Of a stretch of DNA of 64,000 nt, positions 40,208 to 50,018 are shown piece by piece; position 1 is the first letter of the stretch; every line of letters starts with the position of its first letter. The stretch comes from Cyanobacteria bacterium M_surface_10_m2_119 (lineage in GTDB: Bacteria; Cyanobacteriota; Cyanobacteriia; PCC-6307; Cyanobiaceae), in the NCBI GenBank assembly GCA_016882525.1, contig VGPU01000002.1:1-64000 (forward strand), given 5' to 3'. A program made the position numbers and the translations under genes. The notes under the pieces are model-generated. The model did no database searches. It saw nothing but the letters and a program-made list of their open reading frames with translations, and was not told the origin of the DNA.

Positions 40208-40345
40208 TCAGACGGCGAGGCGGGCACGGCCACGGCGACGGCGGGAGCGGATCACGCGGCGGCCGGTGTGGGTGCGCATCCGCACCCGGAAGCCGGAGAC
40301 CCGCTTGCGCTTGCGGCTGGTTCCTTCAAGAGTGCGCTTGGTCAT
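40208..40345 (-). CDS. rpmH: 50S ribosomal protein L34 (absent from supplied ORF track)
   Basis: [45 protein letters not shown], 45 aa. Confidence 0.97.
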   Translation of the reverse strand: MTKRTLEGTSRKRKRVSGFRVRMRTHTGRRVIRSRRRRGRARLAV

Positions 40346-40418
40346 GGCCGGTTGCTCGCTCCCCTCTGCTCATCGGTTTGGGCTGAGGGGACAACCTATC
40401 AGGCGGGGTGTGCCCGGC

Positions 40419-41066
40419 TCAGTTGCTGGGGGGGTCGATCTGGATCAGCCAGCTGCCCAGGTAGCCGGAGATCGGCACATCGCCAGGGGCCTGGGCCAGG
40501 GCGTTGAACTGATACATCCCCACGTTGAAGGGATTGAACAGCAGCATGTACACCCCGATGGTGCCCGTGTCGGGGATCGGGGTGTCGGGGAAGATCTCGA
40601 TGGCGCTGCCGTTCTCCGCGAGCTCGATGGTGGCCGGGATCTGCTCGAGGCAACGGGTGCGGGAGAGCATCCCCCCCTCGCTCATGCGGCACAGCTTCAC
40701 CCGTTTCGGGTCGATCGTCGCGTCAAACGACTTGGGGATGGTGACGCTCAACTTGAGGATCGCGGTCTTGCGGTCCTTCGGTCGCAGGATCAGGTAATAC
40801 TCCGAGCGCTTGAGGCGCTGGGTATCGGTCATGAAGAAGTAGAGCTTCCGGTAGTCCTTGCTGTTGTCCCAGCGGAACTCCAGCAGGCCGGGGGTGCCCT
40901 GGGCCTGGGCCGGGGGCATCAGGGGCGCCCTCCCGGCCAGCAGTCCAGCCGAGCCGGCCAGCGCCAGGCCGGTGGCGGCGGCCAGCCCCAGCAGGCCCCG
41001 CCGGGTGGAACGGCCAACGGTCGGCCGTGGCAGCAGAGGAAGGGCCATCGGGCTCGGGAGATTCAC
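40419..41066 (-). CDS. Exported DUF2808 protein
   Basis: Signal-like N-terminus; YYLILRPKDRKTAILKLSVTIPKSFDATIDPKRVKLC. Confidence 0.8.
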   Translation of the reverse strand: MNLPSPMALPLLPRPTVGRSTRRGLLGLAAATGLALAGSAGLLAGRAPLMPPAQAQGTPGLLEFRWDNSKDYRKLYFFMTDTQRLKRSEYYLILRPKDRKTAILKLSVTIPKSFDATIDPKRVKLCRMSEGGMLSRTRCLEQIPATIELAENGSAIEIFPDTPIPDTGTIGVYMLLFNPFNVGMYQFNALAQAPGDVPISGYLGSWLIQIDPPSN

Positions 41067-41119
41067 CCTTGATTCTCAGCAGGCCGTGTCGGCGCCGGGT
41101 TGCCCCAGTGGTCGGCCCG

Positions 41120-41503
41120 CTAGCTGGCGCGGTCCGGGCGTAGCCGGCTGGCCTCCCGCAGGTAGGGATGGCTGGGTTCACGGTCGACTTCCAGCCAGGC
41201 ATGGGCCAGCAGCCGGATGCAGCGCGGCAGATCGCCCGCCACGGCCATCTGCTGGCAATCCAGCAGGGCCACCTGATCCCAGCCGTTGCGCCGCCGGGCG
41301 ATGGCTGCCGGGAAGACGGCATCCAGATCGGCGGTCACGGAGAAGGTCACCGACACCAGGCGATCCCCCTCCAGGCCGTTGCGGGCGACCAGGGCATCGA
41401 CCAGTTCCGCCACGGCGCTGCCGATGGCCTCACTGGTGTTCGCCTCGGCGGTGGTGGCGCCCCGCAGGGCACGCAGCTGCAGGTCGGCGTTCATGGCCAC
41501 CAC
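41120..41503 (-). CDS. aroH: Chorismate mutase, AroH type
   Basis: RALRGATTAEANTSEAIGSAVAELVDALVARNGLEGDRLVSVTFSVTADLDAVFPAAIAR. Confidence 0.93.
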   Translation of the reverse strand: MVAMNADLQLRALRGATTAEANTSEAIGSAVAELVDALVARNGLEGDRLVSVTFSVTADLDAVFPAAIARRRNGWDQVALLDCQQMAVAGDLPRCIRLLAHAWLEVDREPSHPYLREASRLRPDRAS

Positions 41504-42303
41504 AGCCAGAGGGGCTGGCCGCTCCAGGCCAGCTCCAGGGAGAGGGCCTGGCCGAGGGCCCGCAGGGCCGAGCGGCCCGGCAGCAGGCCGGCGAACCGGC
41601 GAGGCTGGGCGCCGAACTCGGTGGGTCGAGTCTTCTCAGGGTCGAGGTCCGCCAGGCTGGCTGCCAGTCGCCGGGCGCTCTCCTCATCCCCCAGGGCGTC
41701 CACCAGGCCCAGGTCCAGGGCCTGGGCGCCAGTGAACACCCTGCCGTCAGCGAAGGCTCGCACCGCCTCTTCCGTCAGTCCCCGACCCTCCGCGACCGCT
41801 GCCACGAACTGGTGGTAGCTGGAGTCGATCAGCGACTGCAGGAGACTGCGCTCTTCAGTGGTCAGGGCCCGATCCGGGGACAGGATGTCCTTGTAGAGAC
41901 CGCTTTTCACGGTCTCGAAGCTGATGCCGATCCGCTCCAGCAGCTTGGAGAGGTTGTTGCCCCTCAGGATCACGCCGATGGAGCCGGTGATGGTGCCGGG
42001 GTTGGCCAGGATCTTCTCGGCTGCCACGCCGATGTAGACCCCGCCCGAGGCTGAGATGTTGCCGAAGCTGGCCACCACGCGGCAGCCCTTCTCGCGCAGG
42101 CGCAGGAGGGCTGCGTGAATTTCCTGGCTGTCACCCACGGTGCCCCCGGGGCTGTCGATGCGCAGCAGCAGGGCGGGGCATTCCCGCTGTTCCACCTGCC
42201 GCAGGGCCTTGAGCACCCGCTTGCGCGTGCCTCCGGCGATGGGGCCCTCGATGGCGATGCGGGCCAGGGTGCGGCGGGACTTGCGGCGCCAGGGCCAGAC
42301 CAT
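41491..42303 (-). CDS. sppA: Signal peptide peptidase SppA (S49)
   Basis: LLLRIDSPGGTVGDSQEI, ISASGGVYIGVAAEKILANPGTITGSIGVI. Confidence 0.94.
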   Translation of the reverse strand: MVWPWRRKSRRTLARIAIEGPIAGGTRKRVLKALRQVEQRECPALLLRIDSPGGTVGDSQEIHAALLRLREKGCRVVASFGNISASGGVYIGVAAEKILANPGTITGSIGVILRGNNLSKLLERIGISFETVKSGLYKDILSPDRALTTEERSLLQSLIDSSYHQFVAAVAEGRGLTEEAVRAFADGRVFTGAQALDLGLVDALGDEESARRLAASLADLDPEKTRPTEFGAQPRRFAGLLPGRSALRALGQALSLELAWSGQPLWLWWP

Positions 42304-42361
42304 GCGTTCGGGGGAGGGTGGCTGGATCTTAAAAAGAAGCTCCGATCCGGCCCCCGGCCCC

Positions 42362-43339
42362 ATGCTCCAGGCCTCGCGCTGGTCTTCCTTGCTTCCACTG
42401 GCCATGGTGCTCCCCTTTGCGCTCTGGGGCACGGCCATGGCAGCGATGAAACCCTTGCTGGATGGGGCGGCTCCCCTGCAGGTGGCGACGCTGCGGCTGC
42501 TGCCCGCCGGGCTGGTGCTGCTCGCTGCGGCCGCCCTGTTGCGGCGTCCCCTGGGGATTGATCGGCGCGACTGGCCCTGGCTCCTGCTGTTCGCCCTGGT
42601 TGACGCCAGCCTCTTTCAGGGACTGCTGGCCCGGGGACTGGCCCAGACGGGGGCCGGGCTGGGATCCGTGCTGATCGACTCCCAGCCGCTGCTGGTGGCC
42701 CTGCTGGCCCGGAGCCTGTTCGGGGAGGCGATCAATCCCGTGGGATGGCTGGGGTTGATGCTCGGATTGCTCGGCATCCTCTGTCTGGGTCTGCCGGCGG
42801 CGGTGCTGCAGCACTGGTGGCTCGAGGGGCCTGTGGCCTTCGGCGTGCGGGCCTGGAGCCATGGGGAGCTGTGGATGCTGGCGGCCGCAGCGGCCATGGC
42901 GGTGGGCACGGTGCTCTGTCGGTTCGCCACCCGCCACAGTGACCCCTTGGCGATCACCGGCTGGCACATGCTTCTCGGCGGGCTGCCCCTGCTGCTGCTG
43001 GCCGAACTGCCCGCCACCCGCGCGGCAGCGGGGTGGCTTCCCCCCTGGACCGCTGCCCAGTGGGGCTGGATGGCCTATGCCACCCTGCTCGGCAGCGCCC
43101 TGGCCTATGGCCTCTTCTTCTGGTTCGCCAGCGCTGGCGATCTCACAGGCTTCACTGCGCTCACCTTCCTCACCCCGGTGTTTGCCCTGCTGTGCGGGGT
43201 GCTCTGGCTCGGGGAACAGCTCCAGCCCCTGCAGTGGCTCGGGGCCGCCCTGGCTCTGATCTCGGTGCTGCTGATCAACCGCCGTGCCCAGCTGTGGCGC
43301 CCGGGGGCGGCAGCCTGCACACCGGAGCAGGGGCCCTGA
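42362..43339 (+). CDS. EamA/DMT family transporter
   Basis: About 10 hydrophobic helices; LPFALWGTAMAAMKPLL, LTPVFALLCGVLWLGEQL. Confidence 0.88.
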   Translation: MLQASRWSSLLPLAMVLPFALWGTAMAAMKPLLDGAAPLQVATLRLLPAGLVLLAAAALLRRPLGIDRRDWPWLLLFALVDASLFQGLLARGLAQTGAGLGSVLIDSQPLLVALLARSLFGEAINPVGWLGLMLGLLGILCLGLPAAVLQHWWLEGPVAFGVRAWSHGELWMLAAAAAMAVGTVLCRFATRHSDPLAITGWHMLLGGLPLLLLAELPATRAAAGWLPPWTAAQWGWMAYATLLGSALAYGLFFWFASAGDLTGFTALTFLTPVFALLCGVLWLGEQLQPLQWLGAALALISVLLINRRAQLWRPGAAACTPEQGP

Positions 43340-44424
43340 TGCGCATCCTCGTGGCGAGCACCCCGGTGGGGTGCCTGGGCAGTGGCCGGGGTGGCGGGGT
43401 GGAGCTCACGGCCGCGGCCCTGGTGGCGGGCTTGCTGGAGCGGGGGCATCGGCTGACCGTGCTGGCGGGGGAGGGCTCCCGCCTGCCGCCGGCCTGCGAT
43501 GGGGCCACCCTCTGGTGCGAGCGGGGTGCCGACCAGCCCAGCTGGCAGCACCGTCCCCGGCAAGCCCCGGTGGAGCTGCCACCGGATGCCCTGCTCGGCC
43601 GCCTCTGGCGCCGGGCTCTCCAGGAGCAGGGGCAGTTCGATGTGATCGTGAACCTCGCCTACGACTGGCTGCCCCTCTGGCTCACCCCCCACACCGCCAC
43701 CCCCCTCGCCCACCTCGTGAGCATGGGCTCGGTGGCCGAGGTGATGGATGGGCTGATCGCTGAGCTGGCCCGCAGCCATCCCCGCCATCTGGCCTTTCAC
43801 ACCGCCGCCCAGGCCGCTGATTTCGCCTTGCAGGATCCTCCCCGCCTGGTGGGCAATGGCTTTGATCTGGATCGCTATGGCTTCCAGGCCGAGCCCGAGC
43901 CCCTGCTGGGCTGGGCCGGGCGGATTGCCCCGGAGAAGGGGCTGGAGGACGCGGCGGCCGTGGCGGCCGGCCTGGGGCTCCCCCTGGCGGTGTGGGGCCT
44001 GGAGGAAGACGGTGCCTACGCCCGGCGGGTGGAGGCGGCCGTGCCGGCCGGAACCCTCCAGTGGCGAGGTTTTCTGCCCACGGAGCGCCTTCAGGCCGAT
44101 CTGGGTCGCTGTGCCGTTCTGCTGAACACGCCCAAGTGGAATGAGGCCTTCGGCAATGTGGTGGTGGAGGCCATGGCCTGTGGGGTGCCGGTGGCCGCCT
44201 ATGCCCGGGGTGGTCCGGCCGAGATCGTGCAGGAGGGGCTCACCGGCGCCCTGGCGGTGCCCGATGATCGCGCGTCGCTGGCGGCTGCGGTGCTGCGGGC
44301 CCGCCAGGTGCGCCGAGGCGACTGCCGGCGCTGGGTGGAGGAACACTGCTCTCAGCAGGCCTTCGCTGCCCGGCTTGAGGCCTGGCTGGCCGAGCTTTGT
44401 GAGGCCGGCGCCGAGCGCCGATAG
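43339..44424 (+). CDS. Glycosyltransferase family 4
   Basis: MRILVASTPVGCLGSGRGGGVELTAAAL; GRIAPEKGLEDA; NEAFGNVVVEAMACGVPVAAYARGGPAEIV. Confidence 0.9.
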   Translation: MRILVASTPVGCLGSGRGGGVELTAAALVAGLLERGHRLTVLAGEGSRLPPACDGATLWCERGADQPSWQHRPRQAPVELPPDALLGRLWRRALQEQGQFDVIVNLAYDWLPLWLTPHTATPLAHLVSMGSVAEVMDGLIAELARSHPRHLAFHTAAQAADFALQDPPRLVGNGFDLDRYGFQAEPEPLLGWAGRIAPEKGLEDAAAVAAGLGLPLAVWGLEEDGAYARRVEAAVPAGTLQWRGFLPTERLQADLGRCAVLLNTPKWNEAFGNVVVEAMACGVPVAAYARGGPAEIVQEGLTGALAVPDDRASLAAAVLRARQVRRGDCRRWVEEHCSQQAFAARLEAWLAELCEAGAERR

Positions 44425-44451
44425 GGTCGATTCCAAGCCCGGTCCGTCCCC

Positions 44452-46257
44452 TTGCGCTCTTCTCCCGCCACCGATGGCCCGCCCGCGCCGGTGCCGGCTC
44501 CCCAGGCCCGCCGCCTCTGGCTGGCAGGGCTCCTGGCTGGGCTGCTGCTGTTCGTGTGGCAGCTCGGCAGCACCGGCCTGGTGGATGAGACGCCCCCCTT
44601 GTTCGCCGCCTCAGCCCGGGCCATGGCCGAGACAGGGGACTGGCTGATCCCCCAGGTCAACGGTCTGCCCCGTTACGACAAGCCTCCCCTGGTGTACTGG
44701 GCGATGGGGCTGATCTATGCCCTGCCCGCCCAGTCCGCCTGGGATCCCCTCGGCACCTGGGCCGCGCGCCTGCCCTCAGCCCTGGCTTCGGTGGCGGTGA
44801 TGCAGGCCCTGTTGCAGACCCTGCTGCGCTGGCCCCAGGCGCGGCATCGGCCAGGCCTCACGGCCCTGGCCGCCGCCCTCGCCTGTGGGCTCTCCCCGCT
44901 GATGTTGATCTGGGGACGGATCGCCGTCAGCGATGCCCTCTTCAGTGGCTGCCTGGCGCTCAGCCTGCTCAGCTGCTGGAGCAGCTACGCCGGCGCCGGC
45001 CGGCACTGGTGGCGCGGCTGGGTCTTACTCGGGCTGGCCGTGCTGGCGAAGGGGCCCGTGGCCGTGGTGCTGCTGGGGCTCACCCTCGGGGGCTTCGCCT
45101 GGCTCCAGCGCGATCTGGCAGGACTGTGGCGCAGTCTCCGGGCTGGGCGCGGGCTGCTGCTCACTGGAGCGCTGGCCCTGCCCTGGTACGGCGCCGCCCT
45201 CCTGCGGGAGGGGGAGCCGTTCTGGCGGAGCTTCTTCGGCTACCACAACCTGCAACGCTTCAGTAGCGTGGTGAACAACCATCAGGCCCCCTGGTGGTTC
45301 TTTGGCCTGATGCTGGTGTTGGCGAGCCTGCCGGTCTCGCCGTTGCTGTTGCTGGGGCTGGGCCGGGCCCTTCGGGGGCCGGTGCCGCCGCCCGCCCTTT
45401 CCCTCCAACGTTTTGCCGCCTGCTGGCTGCTGGCCGTGCTGCTGTTCTTCACGGCGGCAGCCACCAAGCTGCCCAGTTACTGGCTGCCCGCCACCCCGGC
45501 GGCGGGCCTCCTGATCGCCCTGGCGGCCCAGCGCGGTGCCCGTCTGGCCTGGTGGCTCGTGCTGGCCCTCACCCTGATTCTGGCCACCGGCCTTGCCCTG
45601 GCCTCCATCTGGGTGCCATGGATCGTCACGCCGGAGATGCCCACCCTGCCGGTGGAGTTGCTCGTCAGCGGCCGCTTGCGCGTGGCGGCAGCCTGTTTTC
45701 TGCTGGCTGTCCTGCTCGGCCTGATCGGCTGGCGGCGGGCGCGGGTGCGCGCCCTGGTGTTGTTGCAGGTGCCCCTGGTGGCCTTCGTCCCCCTGGCGCT
45801 GCTGCCCCTGGCCCAGCTGGGGGACCGGTTGCGGGCTGAGCCCGTACGCCAGCTCGCGGCCACCGCTCGCCTCGCAGGGGTCTCCCTGCCCCCCTCCCAG
45901 CCCCTGGCGATGGTGGGGATGCTCAAGCCCTCCCTTCACTTCTATGGCCGCCGCGTGGTGGTCTACGAAGAGGCTGGACCGATCGGGCTGCTCAACCTGG
46001 CGGAGCGCCTGGAAAGCGAGCGACGCCGAGGCCAGAACCCCACCCCCGCCGCTGCCGGCGACCCCCTGCTTCTGGTGATTGATGACGCCACGGCCCGGCT
46101 CGCCCACTGGCAGGGGCTGGGCCACGAGCAACTCGACCGGGCGGGGATCTATGCCCTCTGGCGGCTCGATCGTGGTCGGCTCGCCGAGCGGGCCGATGCC
46201 CTGCGGCGACAGGGGCTCCGGTCGACCTGGCGTGAGCCCCGTGCCGAGCGCTACTGA
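44452..46257 (+). CDS. ArnT-like GT39-family membrane glycosyltransferase
   Basis: STGLVDETPPLFAASARAMAETGDWLIPQVNGLPRYDKPPLVYW; many TM helices. Confidence 0.9.
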   Translation: MRSSPATDGPPAPVPAPQARRLWLAGLLAGLLLFVWQLGSTGLVDETPPLFAASARAMAETGDWLIPQVNGLPRYDKPPLVYWAMGLIYALPAQSAWDPLGTWAARLPSALASVAVMQALLQTLLRWPQARHRPGLTALAAALACGLSPLMLIWGRIAVSDALFSGCLALSLLSCWSSYAGAGRHWWRGWVLLGLAVLAKGPVAVVLLGLTLGGFAWLQRDLAGLWRSLRAGRGLLLTGALALPWYGAALLREGEPFWRSFFGYHNLQRFSSVVNNHQAPWWFFGLMLVLASLPVSPLLLLGLGRALRGPVPPPALSLQRFAACWLLAVLLFFTAAATKLPSYWLPATPAAGLLIALAAQRGARLAWWLVLALTLILATGLALASIWVPWIVTPEMPTLPVELLVSGRLRVAAACFLLAVLLGLIGWRRARVRALVLLQVPLVAFVPLALLPLAQLGDRLRAEPVRQLAATARLAGVSLPPSQPLAMVGMLKPSLHFYGRRVVVYEEAGPIGLLNLAERLESERRRGQNPTPAAAGDPLLLVIDDATARLAHWQGLGHEQLDRAGIYALWRLDRGRLAERADALRRQGLRSTWREPRAERY

Positions 46258-46826
46258 GGCCGGTCCTGGGGAGTGGCCTCAGGCGGCTGGTTGCTGGCCG
46301 TCGCCAGGTGCCGCCGGCGACAGAAGCTGCAGTGCCCCCAGCGGGCCATCTCACCCGCGGGGGCCGGGCAGCCACAGGCCGGGCAGCAGGCCATCCCATG
46401 CACGTCGGCCCGGCTGGGGTGTCGGGCCCAGGTCGCCTGCGTCTCCTCAGCGGCCGGCGGGGCCAGGGGTGCCGCGTGGTGCTGCTCGACCCGCAGCTCC
46501 CTCACGGGAAAGCCGGCCGCGCGCAGGCTGGCCAGCAGCTGGTGGCGGTGGTACTGCAGGGCCTGCAGCCAGGGGCCGGGCGCGGCTCCCACGGTGAGGC
46601 GCGAGCCCTGCAGCCGCAGAGGGCGGCAGTGGGGGGCCAGCTGGGCGCCAGCCAGGGCTGGCCAGCGCTGCCACAGGGCTGCCAGGTGACCCTGGCGCTG
46701 CCACTGTTGCTCGAGGCTGGCCAGACAGTCCTGTACCGGCGTGGCCGGAGGCCGGGGGGCCGGCATCAGCAGGGAGAACGCCCCGAGCCGCCGGCTGCTG
46801 CTGGGGTTGGGCGGCTGGGCGGGCAT
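46251..46826 (-). CDS. DUF721 (DciA-like) protein
   Basis: LAALWQRWPALAGAQLAPHCRPLRLQGSRLTVGAAPGPWLQALQYHRHQLLASL, then a C-terminal Cys-rich segment. Confidence 0.75.
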   Translation of the reverse strand: MPAQPPNPSSSRRLGAFSLLMPAPRPPATPVQDCLASLEQQWQRQGHLAALWQRWPALAGAQLAPHCRPLRLQGSRLTVGAAPGPWLQALQYHRHQLLASLRAAGFPVRELRVEQHHAAPLAPPAAEETQATWARHPSRADVHGMACCPACGCPAPAGEMARWGHCSFCRRRHLATASNQPPEATPQDRPQ

Positions 46827-46905
46827 GGCGACAACCGCGGCAGATCCGCCGGGCGGGTTGTGGTTAGCCTCCCAGCATCGCCCCGATCTGCCTCCTGCTC
46901 CACCC

Positions 46906-47694
46906 ATGGGCTTCTTTGATCGCCTCAGCCGCCTGTTCCGCGCCAATGCCAATGCGGTGATCAGCAGCATGGAGGATCCGTCCAAGATCCTCGACCAGTC
47001 CGTGGAGGACATGCAGCGGGATCTGGTGAAGCTGCGCCAGGCCGTGGCCACGGCCATTGCCAGCCAGAAGCGCATCCAGAACCAGGCCGAGCAGGCGGAC
47101 GCCCAGGCCAAGACCTGGTATGAGCGGGCTGAGCTGGCCCTGAAGAAGGGTGAGGAGAGCCTGGCCCGCGAGGCCCTCTCCCGCCGCAAGACCTACCAGG
47201 ACACTGCCACGGCCCTGAACGGCCAGCTCCAGAGCCAGGCGGGCCAGGTGGAGCAGCTCAAGAAGAGCCTGCTGCAGCTGGAAAGCAAGATTGCCGAGGC
47301 CAAGACCAAGAAGGACATGCTCAAGGCGCGCGCCCAGGCGGCGCAGGCCCAGGAGCAGCTCCAGAGCGCGGTGAGCGGCCTGGGCACGGACAACGCCATG
47401 GCCGCCTTCGAGCGCATGGAGGAGAAGGTGCAGTCCCTCGAGGCCCGCAGTCAGGCAGCTGCCGAGCTGGCTGGTGCCGATCTGGAGAGCCAGTTCGCGG
47501 CCCTGGAGGGGAGCGATGTCGACGAGGAACTGGCCGCCCTGCGCAGCCGCCTCCAGGGCGGTCAGCTCGAAGGGGCTCCGGAGCCGATCGCCCTGCCCGC
47601 GGAGGGCGGGCCGGCCCCCCAGCTGGAGCCTGCCCAGGTGGCCCAGGTGGATGCCGAGCTCGAGGAGCTCAAGCGCTCGATCGACAAGCTCTGA
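46906..47694 (+). CDS. PspA/IM30 (Vipp1) family protein
   Basis: MGFFDRLSRLFRANANAVISSMEDPSKILDQSVEDMQRDLVKLRQAVA. Confidence 0.94.
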   Translation: MGFFDRLSRLFRANANAVISSMEDPSKILDQSVEDMQRDLVKLRQAVATAIASQKRIQNQAEQADAQAKTWYERAELALKKGEESLAREALSRRKTYQDTATALNGQLQSQAGQVEQLKKSLLQLESKIAEAKTKKDMLKARAQAAQAQEQLQSAVSGLGTDNAMAAFERMEEKVQSLEARSQAAAELAGADLESQFAALEGSDVDEELAALRSRLQGGQLEGAPEPIALPAEGGPAPQLEPAQVAQVDAELEELKRSIDKL

Positions 47695-47736
47695 ACCCGT
47701 TCTCCATACAATCGCCCTTTCGATCACGCTCCCGCC

Positions 47737-48057
47737 GTGTCCGTTGCCCAGCTCACCGACGCCAATTTCGAGACCGAGGTGCTGCAGGCCGCCACACCGG
47801 TGCTGGTGGATGTGTGGGCCCAGTGGTGTGGCCCCTGCCGCCTGATGGCCCCCCTGATGGACTGGGCCGCCGCCGAGTACGCCGGCCGCCTGGCGGTGGG
47901 GAAGCTGGAGGCGGATCCCAATCCCGCCAGCCGCGACCGGCTCCAGGTGCAGGGCCTGCCCACCCTCGTGATCTACAGGGGCGGTCAGGAGGTGGCCCGC
48001 CATGAGGGCGCCATGGCCCAGGCCCAGTTGAAGGCCTTCCTGGATGCCCATCTCTGA
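47737..48057 (+). CDS. trxA: Thioredoxin
   Basis: VLVDVWAQWCGPCRLMAPLMD; GLPTLVIYRGGQEV; GTG start. Confidence 0.94.
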   Translation: MSVAQLTDANFETEVLQAATPVLVDVWAQWCGPCRLMAPLMDWAAAEYAGRLAVGKLEADPNPASRDRLQVQGLPTLVIYRGGQEVARHEGAMAQAQLKAFLDAHL

Positions 48058-49237
48058 TCGGCTGGCCCAGCTCGGCAGCGGCGTCTTTGCCCGCAACGAT
48101 CGCCGCAAGGCGGACTATGCCCGCCGCGCCGCTGATCCGGCTTCAGGTCTGCCCCCCCTCCTCGACCTCTCCCTCGGCTCGACGGATCTCCAGCCGCCCC
48201 CTGAGGCGATCGCGGCGATGGCGGCCCGGCTCGGGGAGCCCGCCAGCGCCGCCTACTGCCTGCATGCCGCCACGGCCCCCCTGCGCGAGGCGGTGGCGGC
48301 CTGGGCCCAGCGCCGCTTCGGCACGGTCGTTGACCCGGAAACCGAGGTGCTGCTGCTGGTGGGCTCGCAGGAGGGCACGGCCCATCTGCCCCTGGCCGTG
48401 CTCAATCCCGGTGACGCGGCCCTGTTGCTCGATCCCTACTACCCCTCCCACATGGGGGGCCTGCATCTGGCCTCGGCGCGGCCCCGGCTGCTGCGGCTCG
48501 ATGCAGCGGCCGCCTGGCGTCCTGATTTCGAGCAGCTCTCCCCTGCGGAGTGGGACGAGCTGGCTCTGATGGTGCTGGGCTTTCCCCACAACCCCACCGC
48601 CACCACCGGCGAGCAGGCCTGGGTGGATGCGGCGGTGGAAAAGGCGCTGCGCCATTCCGTCGTGCTGGCCCACGACAACCCCTATGTGGATCTGGCCCTC
48701 GACGGCACGGCCCCGGCCCTGCTGCGCAACCCGGCCTGGCGCCAGTGCGGGATCGAGTTTTTCTCGTTTTCCAAGAGCTGGTGCCTGGGGGGATATCGCC
48801 TGGCCTTCGCCATCGGTGCCGAGTGGCTGATCACGGCCCTGCGCCAGCTCAAGGGGGTGGTGGATTTCAACCAGTCCCTGGCCCTGCAGGCCGGGGCGAT
48901 CGCGGCGCTGGAGCAGGCCCCGCACTGGCCGGAGCGGCTCTGCGCCGTCTACCGGCAACGGCGCGATGCGATGGCCGCCGCCCTGGAGGCGGTGGGCTGG
49001 CCGGTGCCCCTGCCCTCGATGGCCCTCTATCTCTGGTTGCCGCTGCCTCCCCTGGCTGCGGATCTCGACTCCGAGCGTTTCTGTGCTGCCCTGCTGGAGG
49101 CCAGCGGCGTGGCCCTCACCCCGGGTCATGGCTTCGGCCCCGGTGGGGAGGGATGGGTGCGTCTGGCGCTGGTGCATCCCCAGGCGGAGCTGGAGGCTGG
49201 CGCCGCCCGCATCGGTCGCTGGCTCGCCAGCCGTTGA
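48044..49237 (+). CDS. Class I/II PLP-dependent aminotransferase
   Basis: GSQEGTAHLPLAVLNPGDAALLLDPYYPSH; HNPTATTG; FFSFSKSWCLGGYRLAFAIG. Confidence 0.92.
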   Translation: MPISDRLAQLGSGVFARNDRRKADYARRAADPASGLPPLLDLSLGSTDLQPPPEAIAAMAARLGEPASAAYCLHAATAPLREAVAAWAQRRFGTVVDPETEVLLLVGSQEGTAHLPLAVLNPGDAALLLDPYYPSHMGGLHLASARPRLLRLDAAAAWRPDFEQLSPAEWDELALMVLGFPHNPTATTGEQAWVDAAVEKALRHSVVLAHDNPYVDLALDGTAPALLRNPAWRQCGIEFFSFSKSWCLGGYRLAFAIGAEWLITALRQLKGVVDFNQSLALQAGAIAALEQAPHWPERLCAVYRQRRDAMAAALEAVGWPVPLPSMALYLWLPLPPLAADLDSERFCAALLEASGVALTPGHGFGPGGEGWVRLALVHPQAELEAGAARIGRWLASR

Positions 49238-49989
49238 GGGCTCCGGCCCCCACAGTCCCCTGGCGGCTGCGGCGCCTGGCGGTGTGTGCCAGCACTGAGC
49301 GTGAGCTGGATCGCTGGCTGGCCGCTGGTGCCTCGGCGGCGGTGCAAGGGGGCCAGCGGCTGGCGGTGCTGGCCCGCCACCAGCGCCATGGCCAGGGTCA
49401 GCAGGGACGGATCTGGCTTGCACCGGTCGGCGGGGTGTGGCTCAGTGCCGCCCTCCCCTGGCCGGAGCGCCAGGGGGCTGCCCTGGGGCTGGCGGTGGCT
49501 GTGGGCGTGGCCCTCCAGCTGGAGCGCCTGGGGCTGGAGCCCCGCATCAAGTGGCCCAATGACCTGTTGCTCGGGGGGCGCAAGCTGGCAGGGCTGCTGC
49601 CGCGCCTTCGCCTGCGGGGCGAGCGGGTGCGTTGGGCCCAGGTGGGCCTGGGCTTGAACGGGGTGAATCGGGTGCCGGCCGGCGCGATCAACCTGGCGAC
49701 GGCCCTGGCGGGTTTACCGGCGGGTCCCGGCGCTGGGCGCGGGCGTCCCTGGCATCCCCAGGCCGTGCCTCGTCGGCTGCTGCCGCTGGTGCTGGCTGGG
49801 CTCGACTGGGCCGTGGCCCAGGCCGACGAACCGACACTGGTGCGTGCGCAGGCTGAGGCCCGCCTCTGGCGGCCCGCTGAAGGGGTGCAGCTGGCCGGCC
49901 AGCCGTGGCAGGTGGAGGGGCTGGAGATCGACGGGGGCCTGCGGCTGCGGCGGGGCGCCCTGCTCACCCGCATTCACCGCCAGTTCTGA
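49234..49989 (+). CDS. birA: Biotin--[acetyl-CoA-carboxylase] ligase
   Basis: LARHQRHGQGQQGRIWLAPVGGVWLSAALPW; IKWPNDLLLGGRKLAGLL; probable TTG start overlapping previous stop. Confidence 0.88.
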   Translation: MRAPAPTVPWRLRRLAVCASTERELDRWLAAGASAAVQGGQRLAVLARHQRHGQGQQGRIWLAPVGGVWLSAALPWPERQGAALGLAVAVGVALQLERLGLEPRIKWPNDLLLGGRKLAGLLPRLRLRGERVRWAQVGLGLNGVNRVPAGAINLATALAGLPAGPGAGRGRPWHPQAVPRRLLPLVLAGLDWAVAQADEPTLVRAQAEARLWRPAEGVQLAGQPWQVEGLEIDGGLRLRRGALLTRIHRQF

Positions 49990-50018
49990 TGCGGGCGAAA
50001 GCGGCACGGATTTTTACA

